Positions 7,322-15,944 of a DNA stretch of 64,000 nt are shown here, piece by piece. The position numbers were made by a program, and so were the translations under genes. The number at the start of each line of letters is the position of its first letter. Positions within the stretch are counted from its first letter, which is position 1. The notes below the pieces were generated by a model. The model did no database searches and was not told where the DNA came from. It saw only the letters and a program-made list of their open reading frames with translations. The stretch covers positions 1 through 64,000 of the forward strand of contig NZ_JAIWPU010000010.1 in NCBI RefSeq assembly GCF_021191705.1, read 5' to 3'. This DNA comes from Proluteimonas flavola (lineage in GTDB: Bacteria; Pseudomonadota; Gammaproteobacteria; Xanthomonadales; Xanthomonadaceae).

Positions 7322-7479
7322 GCACAGGGGTTTGCCACCCGGTGCCGTTGCCGCCATGATCGTCGGCCGCCCCAAGCTGAACGCAGACAGCGTTGTCAAC
7401 GAAAAGTTAAGGACGGATTCACTGCCTTCGCTCGACCATTCGAGACCCCTGTCGTCGATCCATCCTTCAAGGAGCGGCC

Positions 7480-7851
7480 GTGCCCGTCCCATCGTTCCGC
7501 CGACTGCTGCACCCGCTGATCGCTGCGCTCCTGTGCGCCGCGACGACGGGCGTGGTCGCGCAGGAGCCGCCGCCGCAGGGTGCCGCCGCGCGCGGTCCCG
7601 ACGTGCGCGCGTCGATGCCGCGGCCCGACAACGTCGGACGCCAGCAGGCCCGCGATTCGATGACCGAATCGGTCCGCCGGATCGAGCGCAGCACCCGCGG
7701 CCGCGTGCTCAACATCGAACAGATGCATTCCGACGGGCGCGACCTCAACCGGGTGAAGGTCATGGACGAAAGCGGCCGCGTGCGCATCTATGTCGACGAC
7801 CCGAACCGGGGCGGTGGACGTCCGATCCGTGCACGCGGCGACGACGATTGA
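7480..7851 (+). CDS. secreted PepSY-like protein upstream of phoPQ
   Basis: A 123-residue protein with a GTG start at 7480 preceded by AAGGAG. Residues 1-27 form a signal peptide (LLHPLIAALLCAATTGVVAQ). After a disordered proline/alanine segment comes a short PepSY-type fold (residues 65-112: SVRRIERSTRGRVLNIEQM, RVKVMDESGRVRIYVDD). It is 56 bases before phoP and co-directional, an arrangement common near PhoPQ-like pairs in this family. It plausibly acts in the periplasm on the sensor's input or is simply a co-regulated envelope protein. No enzymatic motif is seen. Confidence 0.7.
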   Translation: MPVPSFRRLLHPLIAALLCAATTGVVAQEPPPQGAAARGPDVRASMPRPDNVGRQQARDSMTESVRRIERSTRGRVLNIEQMHSDGRDLNRVKVMDESGRVRIYVDDPNRGGGRPIRARGDDD

Positions 7852-7907
7852 TCCTGCATCCTCGCCCCCATTCACGGCCGGTCCGGCCGTCAGACCGGAG
7901 TTGACCC

Positions 7908-8594
7908 ATGCGTATCCTGCTCGTCGAAGACGAAGCTCCCCTGCGTGAGACCCTCGCCGCGCGCCTGAAGCGCGAAGGCTTCGCCGTCGATGCCGCCCAG
8001 GACGGCGAGGAAGGCCTGTACATGGGACGCGAGGTGCCGTTCGATGTCGGCATCATCGATCTCGGCCTGCCGAAGATGTCGGGCATGGAACTGATCAAGG
8101 CGCTGCGCGAGGAAGGCAAGCAGTTCCCGGTGCTGATCCTGACGGCGCGTTCGAGCTGGCAGGACAAGGTCGACGGTCTCAAGCAGGGCGCCGACGATTA
8201 TCTGGTCAAGCCCTTCCATGTCGAAGAACTGCTCGCGCGCATCAACGCGCTGGTCCGCCGCGCCGCGGGCTGGAGCAAGCCGACGCTCGAATGCGGCACG
8301 GTCACGCTCGATCTCGCCGCGCAGACCGTCAGCGTCGACGGCAAGAACGTCGACCTGACCAGCTACGAGTACAAGGTGCTCGAGTACCTGATGATGCATG
8401 CCGGCGAACTGGTCTCCAAGGCCGACCTGACCGAGCACATCTACCAGCAGGATTTCGATCGCGATTCGAACGTGCTGGAGGTCTTCATCGGTCGCCTGCG
8501 CAAGAAGCTCGATCCGGACGGCGCGCTCAAGCCGATCGAGACCGTGCGTGGCCGCGGTTACCGCTTCGCGATCCCGCGCAACGGCGAGGGATGA
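7908..8594 (+). CDS. phoP: OmpR-family response regulator PhoP
   Basis: A 228-residue two-domain response regulator. The receiver domain (1-120) has the acidic pair ED (residues 7-8), phosphoacceptor Asp51 in IIDLGLPKMSG, the switch Thr in LILTARS and the Lys in LVKPF. The C-terminal winged helix (130-225) shows LTSYEYKVLEYLM and TVRGRGYRF. The sequence most resembles PhoP, and the sensor kinase follows 92 bases downstream. By family, it would bind DNA as a dimer to control envelope and Mg2+/antimicrobial-peptide stress genes. Whether the PepSY gene shares its transcript is not determined. Confidence 0.92.
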   Translation: MRILLVEDEAPLRETLAARLKREGFAVDAAQDGEEGLYMGREVPFDVGIIDLGLPKMSGMELIKALREEGKQFPVLILTARSSWQDKVDGLKQGADDYLVKPFHVEELLARINALVRRAAGWSKPTLECGTVTLDLAAQTVSVDGKNVDLTSYEYKVLEYLMMHAGELVSKADLTEHIYQQDFDRDSNVLEVFIGRLRKKLDPDGALKPIETVRGRGYRFAIPRNGEG

Positions 8595-8686
8595 GGCGGC
8601 GAGGCCAGCTGCGGAATTCCGCACTGGCGCCGCGTGCGCCCACCGGTCGCTGCTGCCGGCGGGCAGCACAAGCGCCGGTCTGAACG

Positions 8687-10105
8687 ATGGCGGCCGATAA
8701 CCGGATCTCGGAGCGGCTGCGCCCGCGCTCCCTGCGTGCCCGCCAGTTGCTGGCGGCCAGTATCGGCCTGCTCGCGTTCCTGGCACTCGCTGGTTACGCG
8801 CTCGATCGCGCCTTCATCGACGTCGCCAGCGAAGGCCAGCGTGAACGTCTGCGCAACTATGTCTACGCCTACGCCGGCGATATCGAATTCCTGCGTGGCG
8901 GCGAGATCTATCCGTCCGAATCCCCGCCCGACGAACGCTTCCTGAGACCCGGCAGCGGCCTCTACGCCGAGGTCGTGCTGCCGTCGGGTTCCTGGTCGTC
9001 GCGGTCCGCGTCGGGCCCGCAGTTGCCGGAAGCGACGATGTTGTCGGCGCGCGAGGAGAAGTTCGAAGGCCCGCTGTCGATGGTGCAGAGCAACGGCACG
9101 CGCGGCGAGGTCTACCGCTACGGTCTGGGCCTAGTCTGGGCACCGGACGGCCGCAGCGAAGAGGAATTCCCGTACACCATCTACGTCGTCGAGGACGCCG
9201 GCATCGTGCCGCGCCAAGTGCGCGTGTTCCGCGCGGCGCTGTGGGTGAACCTGGGCGTCGCGGGCGTGATCCTGTTGCTACTGCAGGGCCTGATCGTGCG
9301 CTGGAGCCTGTGGCCGCTGCGGCGCGTGGAGCACGAGCTGGTGCGCGTGCAGCGCGGCCAGGCCGATCGCATGGGCATGCAGCATCCGCACGAACTACAG
9401 CCGCTGACCGAGAGCATCAACGCGCTGATCGACAGCGAGCGCGAGCATCTCGTGCGCCAGCGCAACACCATGTCCGATCTGGCCCACAGCCTGAAGACGC
9501 CACTCGCGGTGCTGCGCTCGCGCCTGGATGCGGGCAGCGGCGATGTTGAGTTGCGCGAGGAAGTGGAGACCCAACTGCAGCGCATGAACGATCTGGTGAC
9601 CTACCAGCTCGCGCGTGCGGCCTCCAGCGGCCACCAGCTGTTCTCCGCCGCGATCGAGATCGAGCCCAGCGCCGAGCAGATCGTGCGCGGGCTGGAGAAG
9701 ATCTATGCGGCCAAGGGTGCGGTCTGCGAGTTCGAGATCGATGCGAGCGCGCGTTTCCACGGTGAGCAGGGCGACCTGCAGGAGTTGCTCGGCAACCTGC
9801 TCGAGAACGCCTTCAAGTGGGCGGAATCGCGCGTGCTGCTGACCGTGCGCCCGGGCGAGACCGCACCCAACCGGCGTCCCGGGCTGGTGCTGATCGTCGA
9901 GGACGATGGCCCGGGCATTCCGGCCGATCGCGTTGCCTCGATCCTGCAGCGCGGCGTGCGCGGCGACGAGCGCGTACAGGGACACGGCATCGGTCTGTCG
10001 ATCGTGCAGGACATCGTGCACAGCTACCGCGGCGAACTGCATGTCGGCCGCTCGGAGGAACTCGGCGGCGCCTGTTTCTCGGTGCGCCTGCCGCCGGGCT
10101 TCTAA
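8687..10105 (+). CDS. phoQ: sensor histidine kinase PhoQ
   Basis: A 472-residue membrane kinase. Transmembrane helix 1 (residues 20-40, LLAASIGLLAFLALAGYAL) and helix 2 (about 187-207, LWVNLGVAGVILLLLQGLIV) flank a periplasmic sensor of about 145 residues. HAMP follows, then the H-box DLAHSLKTPLAVLRS with phospho-acceptor His267. The HATPase domain has N-box LLGNLLENAFKWA, G1 VEDDGPGIP and G2 GHGIGLSIV. The start is ATG 8687. The periplasmic domain has acidic clusters (ESPPDERF, DGRSEEEF) compatible with cation sensing. It pairs with phoP immediately upstream. Confidence 0.92.
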   Translation: MAADNRISERLRPRSLRARQLLAASIGLLAFLALAGYALDRAFIDVASEGQRERLRNYVYAYAGDIEFLRGGEIYPSESPPDERFLRPGSGLYAEVVLPSGSWSSRSASGPQLPEATMLSAREEKFEGPLSMVQSNGTRGEVYRYGLGLVWAPDGRSEEEFPYTIYVVEDAGIVPRQVRVFRAALWVNLGVAGVILLLLQGLIVRWSLWPLRRVEHELVRVQRGQADRMGMQHPHELQPLTESINALIDSEREHLVRQRNTMSDLAHSLKTPLAVLRSRLDAGSGDVELREEVETQLQRMNDLVTYQLARAASSGHQLFSAAIEIEPSAEQIVRGLEKIYAAKGAVCEFEIDASARFHGEQGDLQELLGNLLENAFKWAESRVLLTVRPGETAPNRRPGLVLIVEDDGPGIPADRVASILQRGVRGDERVQGHGIGLSIVQDIVHSYRGELHVGRSEELGGACFSVRLPPGF

Positions 10106-10262
10106 GTGTCGCGTCCGGCATCAGATGCCGGTCTGCACGTGCCCTCGGCGCGCATCGCTGTGTTGCCTGTCTTGCCAAGACGGTCGGTATTGGCAAGACA
10201 GGCGCCTTGCGCTGCACGCCGATTGCGGCGCGCAGCCTGCGACATCATGCGGGACGCGACAC
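10106..10262. repeat. 157-bp MITE/REP-like element with terminal inverted repeats
   Basis: The gap between convergent phoQ and mtfA is bounded by perfect 11-bp inverted repeats GTGTCGCGTCC (10106-10116) and its complement (10252-10262); the symmetry continues imperfectly inward for several more bases. Inside is a second perfect 14-bp inverted repeat (10165-10178 with 10190-10203, 11-base loop). There is no T-run, so it is not a simple terminator. The size and symmetry suggest a small non-autonomous repeat, although it may also act as a transcription barrier. No second copy was noticed in the window. Confidence 0.5.
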
Positions 10263-11023
10263 TAGGCTTTCGCTTCGAACGGCGAAGGGCCGTAGAACCG
10301 CGCCAGGTGCGCGGCCACGTCCGGCAATACCTCGCGCAGCAGTGCCGGCGCGCTGAAATGGTATTCGCTGCAGACCGCGAAGAATTCTTCCGGTGCTTCG
10401 GCGGCATACGGATCGATGGGCATGTCCTGGCCGGCGTCCACGCGTTCGATGAAGGCGTCGAAGCTGCGCTGGAAATCCGAGGCCCACGCGCGCTGCCAGT
10501 CGCGCGGCAGCGGCGGGGTGCCGTCGAGCACGCCGTCGAGCGCGTCGATCTTGTGCGCCATCTCGTGCACCGCGACGCAGAAACCGGCATCGGGGTCGGC
10601 GATGTCGGATTCGACATCCGCCCAGGACAACACCAGCGGGCCGCTTTCCCAGGCCTCGCCGATCAGTTCGTCGTCCCACTCGTGCATCACGCCCGCGGCG
10701 TCGACGTGGCTGCGGTTCACCCGGAAGGCTTCGGGATAGACGATCAGCTGCGACCAGCCGTGCAGTCCTTCCTCGCCGAATTCGAGCAATGGCAGGCAGC
10801 ACAGAGCCGACAGCGCGAGACGGGCGCGATCGTCGAGTTGCAGGCCGGCGACCGGGGTGATCGTCTTGCGGTGCAGGAACAGCGCGGCGAGCACGCGCAG
10901 CTTCGACTGCGCGGATGCATCGAGCGCGCGCACCCACGGCAGCCGGTCGACGGTGGCCGACCAGTCGGCATCGGGGATCGTTGGAGGCGCGCCTGCGAAC
11001 AGGCGGCGGATCAGCGAGCGCAC
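10262..11023 (-). CDS. mtfA: MtfA-type zinc peptidase (M90)
   Basis: Taken from GTG 11023 (MRSLIRRLF), the protein has 253 residues, close to E. coli MtfA (265). The zinc-peptidase motif is VAVHEMAHKIDALDG, with a downstream glutamate in the EEFFAVCSEYHF segment. Other family marks are LEFGEEGLHGWSQLIVYP and SGPLVLSWADV. In enterobacteria MtfA binds the repressor Mlc and influences glucose transport; its general role elsewhere is an intracellular peptidase of unclear substrate. It is convergent with phoQ and lies 16 bases after the small secreted-protein gene upstream. Confidence 0.88.
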   Translation of the reverse strand: MRSLIRRLFAGAPPTIPDADWSATVDRLPWVRALDASAQSKLRVLAALFLHRKTITPVAGLQLDDRARLALSALCCLPLLEFGEEGLHGWSQLIVYPEAFRVNRSHVDAAGVMHEWDDELIGEAWESGPLVLSWADVESDIADPDAGFCVAVHEMAHKIDALDGVLDGTPPLPRDWQRAWASDFQRSFDAFIERVDAGQDMPIDPYAAEAPEEFFAVCSEYHFSAPALLREVLPDVAAHLARFYGPSPFEAKA

Positions 11024-11039
11024 GTGCCAGCGGTATCCG

Positions 11040-11312
11040 TCAGCGGAACATGCCCGGTAGGAAACTGTGCCAGCGGGGACCGCGGACCGGGTCTTCGACC
11101 TCGCCACCGCCACTGGCGGCCGGGCGGGTCTTCGAAGCGCTGGCGGCCGGTGCGCGTCGCGCGGCGCCTGTGTCGAGCGACGGCGCGGCCTGGGGCGCGC
11201 TCGCGGTCGGCTGGCAGGGGGTGTCAGCGGCCATGTCCGTGATCGTGTCGCGCGCGACGACCGGCAGGCTCGCGCCGAGCAGCAGCAGGCAGACCATCGG
11301 ACGTGCGGACAT
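11040..11312 (-). CDS. small secreted protein of unknown function
   Basis: Ninety residues from ATG 11312. The N-terminus MSARPMVCLLLLGASLPVVA is a convincing signal peptide. The mature part is short, alanine/proline-rich and without a recognised fold (TITDMAADTPC, EDPVRGPRWHSFLPGMFR). It lies 16 bases upstream of mtfA on the same strand and is divergent from birA, so it may share a transcript with mtfA. I cannot assign a function. Confidence 0.55.
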   Translation of the reverse strand: MSARPMVCLLLLGASLPVVARDTITDMAADTPCQPTASAPQAAPSLDTGAARRAPAASASKTRPAASGGGEVEDPVRGPRWHSFLPGMFR

Positions 11313-11432
11313 CGGAGTACCCCGGACGGAAACAGGACGCACAGCCCGCCGATCATAGCGCAGGTTTCGCCGCGGCGACGCAGTGCGGCCGCGTGGGCGA
11401 CAGCCGGCGTCGGGCTCGCCGATAATCGGGCG

Positions 11433-12464
11433 ATGTCCCCGTCCCCGTCCCCGCCTTCCGCGCGCCCCGCGGCGCAATCGTCCGAACGCGCACTGCTGCA
11501 GCGCCTGACCGCCGGTCCGGTGTCGGGCGACACGCTGGCCCGGGAATCGGGCCAGACCCGGGCCGCGGTGTGGAAGCGGATCGAGCTGCTGCGCGAGGCT
11601 GGCGTGCCGATCGTCGCGCGGGCCGGCGTCGGCTATGCGCTTGAGCAGCCGCTGACGCTGCTCGATCCGTCCGCGATCCTCGATGCGCTCACTGCGGCGG
11701 ACCGCGCCCGCATGGCGTCGCTGGACATCGCCTGGAGCATCGATTCGACCAATGCCGAACTGCTGCGCCGGCCGATGCCGGGCGCGAACGCCGAAGTGCT
11801 GCTGGCCGAACGCCAGACCGGCGGCCGCGGCCGTCGCGGGCGCAGCTGGCAGTCGCCGTTGGCGGCGCATCTGTATCTGTCGCTGCAACGCGGTTTCGAA
11901 GGCGGTCTTGCGCGGCTTGGCGGGCTGAGCCTGGTCGCGGGCGTTGCCGTGGTCGAGGCGCTGCGCGCGCTGGGCATCGAGGCCGTGCGGCTGAAATGGC
12001 CGAACGATCTGGTCGTCGATGTGGGCGGCCTGCGCAAGCTCGGCGGCATCCTGGTCGAGGGCGGCGGCGAACATGCCGGGCCGGTCCGCGCGGTGCTCGG
12101 CATCGGCGTCAACGTGCGCATGCCCGAGGCCCAGGCCGCTGCGATCGATCAGCCGTGGACCGACCTCGCCACCTGCTGCGCGGATGCGCCGCCCACGCGC
12201 GATGCGCTGGCGGCGGCACTGGTGGCTGCGTGGCTGCAAGCGCTGGACCTGTTCGATCGCGAAGGCCTCGCGCCGTTCCGCGCCCGCTACGCACGCATCG
12301 ACGCGCTGGATGGCGCGGCGGTGGACATCCATACCGGCAACGGCACGCTGCGCGGCATCGCCGCGGGCATCGAGGACGATGGCGCGCTGCGCGTCCGCGT
12401 GGACGGCGCCCTGCGCGTCTTCCATGCGGGCGAGGTCAGCGTGCGCAGGGGGGACATCGCATGA
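11433..12464 (+). CDS. birA: bifunctional biotin-[acetyl-CoA carboxylase] ligase / biotin operon repressor
   Basis: From ATG 11433 the protein has 343 residues. The N-terminal winged helix (residues 20-70, RLTAGPVSGDTLARESGQTRAAVWKRI) indicates a Group II BirA able to repress transcription. The catalytic core shows SIDSTNAELL, the biotinyl-AMP loop QTGGRGRRGRSW, LKWPNDLVV, KLGGILVE and GIGVNV. The C-terminal SH3-like domain is present (TLRGIAAGIEDDGALRVRV). The enzyme attaches biotin to the carboxyl carrier protein. It overlaps coaX by four bases (ATGA), so the two are translationally coupled. Confidence 0.93.
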   Translation: MSPSPSPPSARPAAQSSERALLQRLTAGPVSGDTLARESGQTRAAVWKRIELLREAGVPIVARAGVGYALEQPLTLLDPSAILDALTAADRARMASLDIAWSIDSTNAELLRRPMPGANAEVLLAERQTGGRGRRGRSWQSPLAAHLYLSLQRGFEGGLARLGGLSLVAGVAVVEALRALGIEAVRLKWPNDLVVDVGGLRKLGGILVEGGGEHAGPVRAVLGIGVNVRMPEAQAAAIDQPWTDLATCCADAPPTRDALAAALVAAWLQALDLFDREGLAPFRARYARIDALDGAAVDIHTGNGTLRGIAAGIEDDGALRVRVDGALRVFHAGEVSVRRGDIA

Positions 12465-13213
12465 ACACCTGGCTGTTCGATCTGGGCAATACCCGGCTCA
12501 AGTTCGCACCGCTCGACGGCGATGGCCGCATCGGCGCGGTGCAGGGCACCTCGCATGTGGAAGGCGGTTTCGATCCGGCGTGGCTCGAGGAACTGCCTGC
12601 GCGCATCGACAGCGCGATCGTCGCCAGCGTCGCATCGCCGGCGCTGCGGATGATCCTGCTCGATGCACTGGCCGCCCGCGGGGCGCAGGTACAGCTGGCG
12701 CATACGCTGCCCACGCTCGATGGCCTGACGATCGCCTACGCCGATCCGTCGCGCTTCGGCGTCGACCGGTTCCTCGCGCTGCTGTCCGCGCATGCCGATG
12801 GCGCACCGGCGCTGGTGGTCGGTGTCGGCACCGCATTGACTGTCGATCTGATCGATGGTGAGGGGCGCCACCTTGGCGGACGCATCGCGCCATCGCCGAC
12901 GCTGATGCGCGAGGCCCTGCACCGGCGCGTGGCCCAGCTCGCACCCAGCGGCGGCCGCTATGTGGAATTCGCCGACGACACCGACGACGCACTGGTATCG
13001 GGCTGCGAAGGCGCTGCGCTGGGGCTGGTCGAGCGCAGCCTGTCGGAGGCGACTGCACGACTCGGCACGCGACCGCGTCTGTTGCTGCACGGCGGCGGCG
13101 GCGAGGCCTTGCGCGGCCGCCTGCCCGACGCGCACTGGCGCGCCGACCTGGTGCTGCACGGACTCGCGCGCTGGCATCGCGCGAGTGCCGGCATCGCCTC
13201 GCCGGAAGGTTAG
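12461..13213 (+). CDS. coaX: type III pantothenate kinase
   Basis: A 250-residue ASKHA-fold kinase catalysing the first step of coenzyme A synthesis. Motifs: phosphate-binding DLGNTRLKF at residues 6-14, IVASVASPAL, DPSRFGVDRFLALL, the catalytic GVGTALTVDLID, and GGRIAPSPTLMREALHRR. CoaX enzymes need a monovalent cation and are not feedback-inhibited by CoA. The start overlaps the birA stop, and a SPOR protein follows nine bases after its stop, forming a three-gene operon that is conserved in this bacterial family. Confidence 0.93.
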   Translation: MNTWLFDLGNTRLKFAPLDGDGRIGAVQGTSHVEGGFDPAWLEELPARIDSAIVASVASPALRMILLDALAARGAQVQLAHTLPTLDGLTIAYADPSRFGVDRFLALLSAHADGAPALVVGVGTALTVDLIDGEGRHLGGRIAPSPTLMREALHRRVAQLAPSGGRYVEFADDTDDALVSGCEGAALGLVERSLSEATARLGTRPRLLLHGGGGEALRGRLPDAHWRADLVLHGLARWHRASAGIASPEG

Positions 13214-13222
13214 GATCGCGCC

Positions 13223-13954
13223 ATGCTGCTGCGCGCGACCGTCGTCCTGCTGGTGATCCTCAACTTCGGCGTTGCGGTGTGGTGGGCTGTGCGCGGCGAC
13301 CCAGGCGATGCTGCGTCGCTGGTCGACACGGGACCGTCGACGCTGCAACTGGTCGGCGAGCCGGCGGCGGGTGGCGCCGGGAGGTCTGCATCCGTCCCGC
13401 CCGAATCCCTCGAGTCCGAAGCGACGGCGGCACCCGCCGCGACAGACGAAGACATGGCGATCGACACCGCGCTGCGCGCTGCCGATCCCGCGCAATGCGT
13501 CGCGCTGGGGCCGTTCGCCGATGCGCCGACCCGTGACGAGGCATTGGCGCAGCTGTCGCCGGTGGCCGTGATGGTCGCCGCGCGTGATGTCGGCGAAACC
13601 CCGCGTGGCTGGCGCGTCTGGATGGCGCCGTTGCCGGATCGCGCGGCGGCCGACGCAATGGTCGCGCGCCTGCTGGCGGCCGGCTTCAACGACTACTATG
13701 TGATCGCCGACGGCGCCGAGGCGAATGGCATCGCCCTGGGCCGGTTCGGCAGCGAAGCCTCGGCCCGCGCACGTGCGCAGGCCCTGCGCGACGCTGGCTT
13801 CGACGCTGACGCTGCGCCACTCGGCAGCACGCTGGTGCGCTACTGGGTGGACGCGACACTGGCAGAAGGCGACACCGGCGACGCCCTGCGGTCGCGCGTC
13901 GGCGCCGCCCGCGTCGAGACGCGCGACTGCAACGCGCAGCAGGTTGCAGGTTAG
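13223..13954 (+). CDS. membrane-anchored SPOR-domain protein
   Basis: A 243-residue protein with one N-terminal transmembrane helix (residues 3-22, LRATVVLLVILNFGVAVWWAV), a disordered alanine/proline linker, and a SPOR fold repeated over residues 90-205 (CVALGPFADAPTRDEALAQL, GFNDYYVIADGAEANGIALGRF, ARAQALRDAGFDAD). SPOR domains bind denuded septal peptidoglycan, so a role at the division site is plausible. It is the third gene of the birA-coaX operon, and the tRNA gene follows 29 bases downstream. Specific function is unknown. Confidence 0.8.
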   Translation: MLLRATVVLLVILNFGVAVWWAVRGDPGDAASLVDTGPSTLQLVGEPAAGGAGRSASVPPESLESEATAAPAATDEDMAIDTALRAADPAQCVALGPFADAPTRDEALAQLSPVAVMVAARDVGETPRGWRVWMAPLPDRAAADAMVARLLAAGFNDYYVIADGAEANGIALGRFGSEASARARAQALRDAGFDADAAPLGSTLVRYWVDATLAEGDTGDALRSRVGAARVETRDCNAQQVAG

Positions 13955-13983
13955 AATTCCGCCGCGGCCCCGCCGCATGCCAT

Positions 13984-14059
13984 GCCGGCATAGCTCAGTT
14001 GGTAGAGCAACCGCCTTGTAAGCGGTAGGTCCCCAGTTCGAATCCGGGTGCCGGCACCA
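13984..14059 (+). tRNA. tRNA-Thr (anticodon TGT), CCA encoded
   Basis: A 76-nt cloverleaf. Acceptor stem GCCGGCA pairs with TGCCGGC, followed by A and the encoded CCA. The D-arm is AGCTCAGTTGGTAGAGC, the anticodon loop CTTGTAA gives anticodon TGT (reads ACA), and the T-arm contains GTTCGAATC. All invariant positions are present. Confidence 0.97.
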
Positions 14060-14181
14060 GTTCCGATGTCGTTCTGCGTGCGCCCGCGCCTGCCCGGCGC
14101 CTCCCCACGGCCACCCCGGCGTCGATGCCATCCCCGCCGTCGCCATGCGCGCGACGGCCGCGCATTCGCTCAGGAGAGGTC

Positions 14182-15105
14182 ATGCAGCAGACGTATTCCC
14201 CAGTCTCGATCTTCGGTGTGCCCACCGACGTGGGCGCCGGTCGCCGTGGCGCATCGATGGGGCCCGAGGGCCTGCGCGTGGCCGGTCTGGTCGAGGCGCT
14301 GCGCGCGCGCGGGGTCGATGTCGACGATCTCGGCGACCTCAAAGGCCCGAAGAACCCGTGGGCCGGTCCCCGCGATGGCTATCGCCATCTCGACGAGGTG
14401 GTCGCCTGGAACCGCGTGGTGCTCGAGGCGTCCAGCGCGGAACTCGCGCGCGGACGGATGCCGATCATGCTCGGCGGCGATCATTGCCTGGCGATCGGTT
14501 CGATCGCCGCGGTTGCCAACCACTGCCGCGCGACCAGCCGCAAGCTGCGGGTGCTGTGGCTGGACGCGCACACCGACTTCAATACCTCGCAGATCACGCC
14601 CTCGGGCAATGTCCACGGCATGCCGGTGGCCTGTCTATGTGGCATTGGCCCGGCTGCGCTGACGGGCATCGGCGGCGTGACGCCGTCGATGCAGGTCGCG
14701 CAGTTCCGCCAGATCGGCATCCGCTCGGTCGATCCCGACGAGAAGCGCCTGGTCAAGGCGCACGGCCTGGACATCTACGACATGCGCTACATCGATGAGG
14801 TCGGCATGCGGCGGGTGGTCGAGGAGGCACTGGATGGCCTCGACGACGACACACATCTGCATGTGAGCTTCGATGTCGACGTGCTCGATCCGACCATCGC
14901 GCCCGGCACGGGCACGCCGGTGCCCGGCGGCATCAACTATCGCGAGGCCCAGTTGGTGATGGAGATGATCGCCGACAGCGGACGCCTGGGGTCGCTGGAC
15001 ATCGTCGAGGTCAACACGGCGCTCGACCAGGGCAACACGACCGCGGAACTGGCGGTGGACCTGGTGGAAAGCCTGTTCGGCAAATCCACCTTGATGCGCG
15101 ACTGA
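14182..15105 (+). CDS. rocF: arginase
   Basis: From ATG 14182, with GGAGAGG just upstream, the protein has 307 residues. The binuclear manganese ureohydrolase ligands are all visible: His in GGDHCLAIGS, the Asp/His cluster in DAHTDFN, and the aspartates of SFDVDVLDP. The sequence GVPTDVGAGRRGASMGPEGLR at the N-terminus and the HVSFDVDVLDPTIAPGTGTPVPGG region favour arginase over agmatinase. It hydrolyses arginine to ornithine and urea. It stands alone after the tRNA gene, with no ornithine-pathway neighbours. Confidence 0.93.
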   Translation: MQQTYSPVSIFGVPTDVGAGRRGASMGPEGLRVAGLVEALRARGVDVDDLGDLKGPKNPWAGPRDGYRHLDEVVAWNRVVLEASSAELARGRMPIMLGGDHCLAIGSIAAVANHCRATSRKLRVLWLDAHTDFNTSQITPSGNVHGMPVACLCGIGPAALTGIGGVTPSMQVAQFRQIGIRSVDPDEKRLVKAHGLDIYDMRYIDEVGMRRVVEEALDGLDDDTHLHVSFDVDVLDPTIAPGTGTPVPGGINYREAQLVMEMIADSGRLGSLDIVEVNTALDQGNTTAELAVDLVESLFGKSTLMRD

Positions 15106-15260
15106 ATCGAACGCCTTCACGCGACGCGCGCATCGTTGAACGCGCGGTGCAGACGTTCGGATCGGTGCACACGGCTTTCACGAGGCAGGTTTCTATAGTC
15201 GCGCCATGGTTGCGGAGGTCCGCAGCTGTTCGCAACGAAACCGGAATCCTGGAGAATCCC

Positions 15261-15419
15261 ATGAAGCGTTTGACCGCACTGATGCTGCTCGCCATGTTCA
15301 CCGTTGGCACCCTGACCGCCTGCAACACCATGAAGGGCGCCGGCCAGGACGTGCAGAAGGTGGGCGAGAAGGTGGAAGACAGCGCCAACAAGACCGGCGG
15401 CACCACCACGCGTCCCTGA
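15261..15419 (+). CDS. entericidin-family lipoprotein
   Basis: Fifty-two residues starting at ATG 15261 with GGAGAA upstream. A lipoprotein signal peptide ends in the lipobox LTAC with Cys21, followed by NTMKGAGQDVQKVGEKVEDSA, the conserved entericidin A/B motif. Members are small stress-associated envelope lipoproteins. A strong terminator follows immediately, so it is probably a monocistronic transcript. A CsbD stress protein gene lies 216 bases downstream. Confidence 0.9.
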   Translation: MKRLTALMLLAMFTVGTLTACNTMKGAGQDVQKVGEKVEDSANKTGGTTTRP

Positions 15420-15433
15420 TCCACGCAGTCCAT

Positions 15434-15472
15434 CGCACGAAAAAGGCCGGCCATGCCGGCCTTTTTCGTGCG
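15434..15472 (+). terminator. Rho-independent terminator after the entericidin gene
   Basis: A perfect 18-bp inverted repeat (15434-15451 with 15455-15472) with a three-base loop. The GC core GGCCGGC is flanked by A5 on the left arm and T5 on the right, so it can work in both directions. Confidence 0.9.
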
Positions 15473-15635
15473 TGGAATCCGGTGCCCGGATCGAGGCCGC
15501 TCAGCGACGTGACGACGCGGCTCACGAATCCTCGACCCGGAGTTGATGGCGACGATGCGAGGCTGGATTCGCGACACGGGCACTGCATGCGCCATGCGCC
15601 CGCGCCGCATCCACCCGAAGACAGGATCGATCGCC

Positions 15636-15839
15636 ATGAACAAAGACATCATTGCCGGCAAGTGGACCCAGGTGAAGGGCAAGGCGCAGGCCAAGTGGGG
15701 CGACCTGACCGACGACGTGTTCGATGTCGCGGCCGGTGACAGCAAGTACCTCGCCGGCAAGCTGCAGGAGAAGTACGGCTGGGAGAAGGATCGCGCCGAG
15801 CGCGAGGTCAAGGAGTTCGAGAAGTCGCTCGACAGCTGA
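15636..15839 (+). CDS. CsbD family stress protein
   Basis: A 67-residue, highly charged helical protein starting at ATG 15636 ([22 protein letters not shown]). The family signature is visible as [18 protein letters not shown] and [24 protein letters not shown]. CsbD/YjbJ proteins are abundant general-stress proteins of unknown mechanism. It has its own downstream hairpin terminator. The neighbouring entericidin gene is also stress-linked, which suggests common induction, but no shared promoter motif was identified. Confidence 0.9.
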   Translation: MNKDIIAGKWTQVKGKAQAKWGDLTDDVFDVAAGDSKYLAGKLQEKYGWEKDRAEREVKEFEKSLDS

Positions 15840-15886
15840 TGCGGTAATACGTGCGTTTCGTTGCGACGCACGATGCCAGCGAACGA

Positions 15887-15914
15887 AAACGGACCGGCCT
15901 GCGCCGGTCCGTTT
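15887..15914 (+). terminator. hairpin terminator after the CsbD gene
   Basis: Perfect 12-bp inverted repeat AAACGGACCGGC with a four-base loop and its complement ending in TTT. It lies between convergent genes and can serve both. Confidence 0.8.
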
Positions 15915-15944
15915 GCATGTGCAGCGCCGCACAATCCGGACGGA

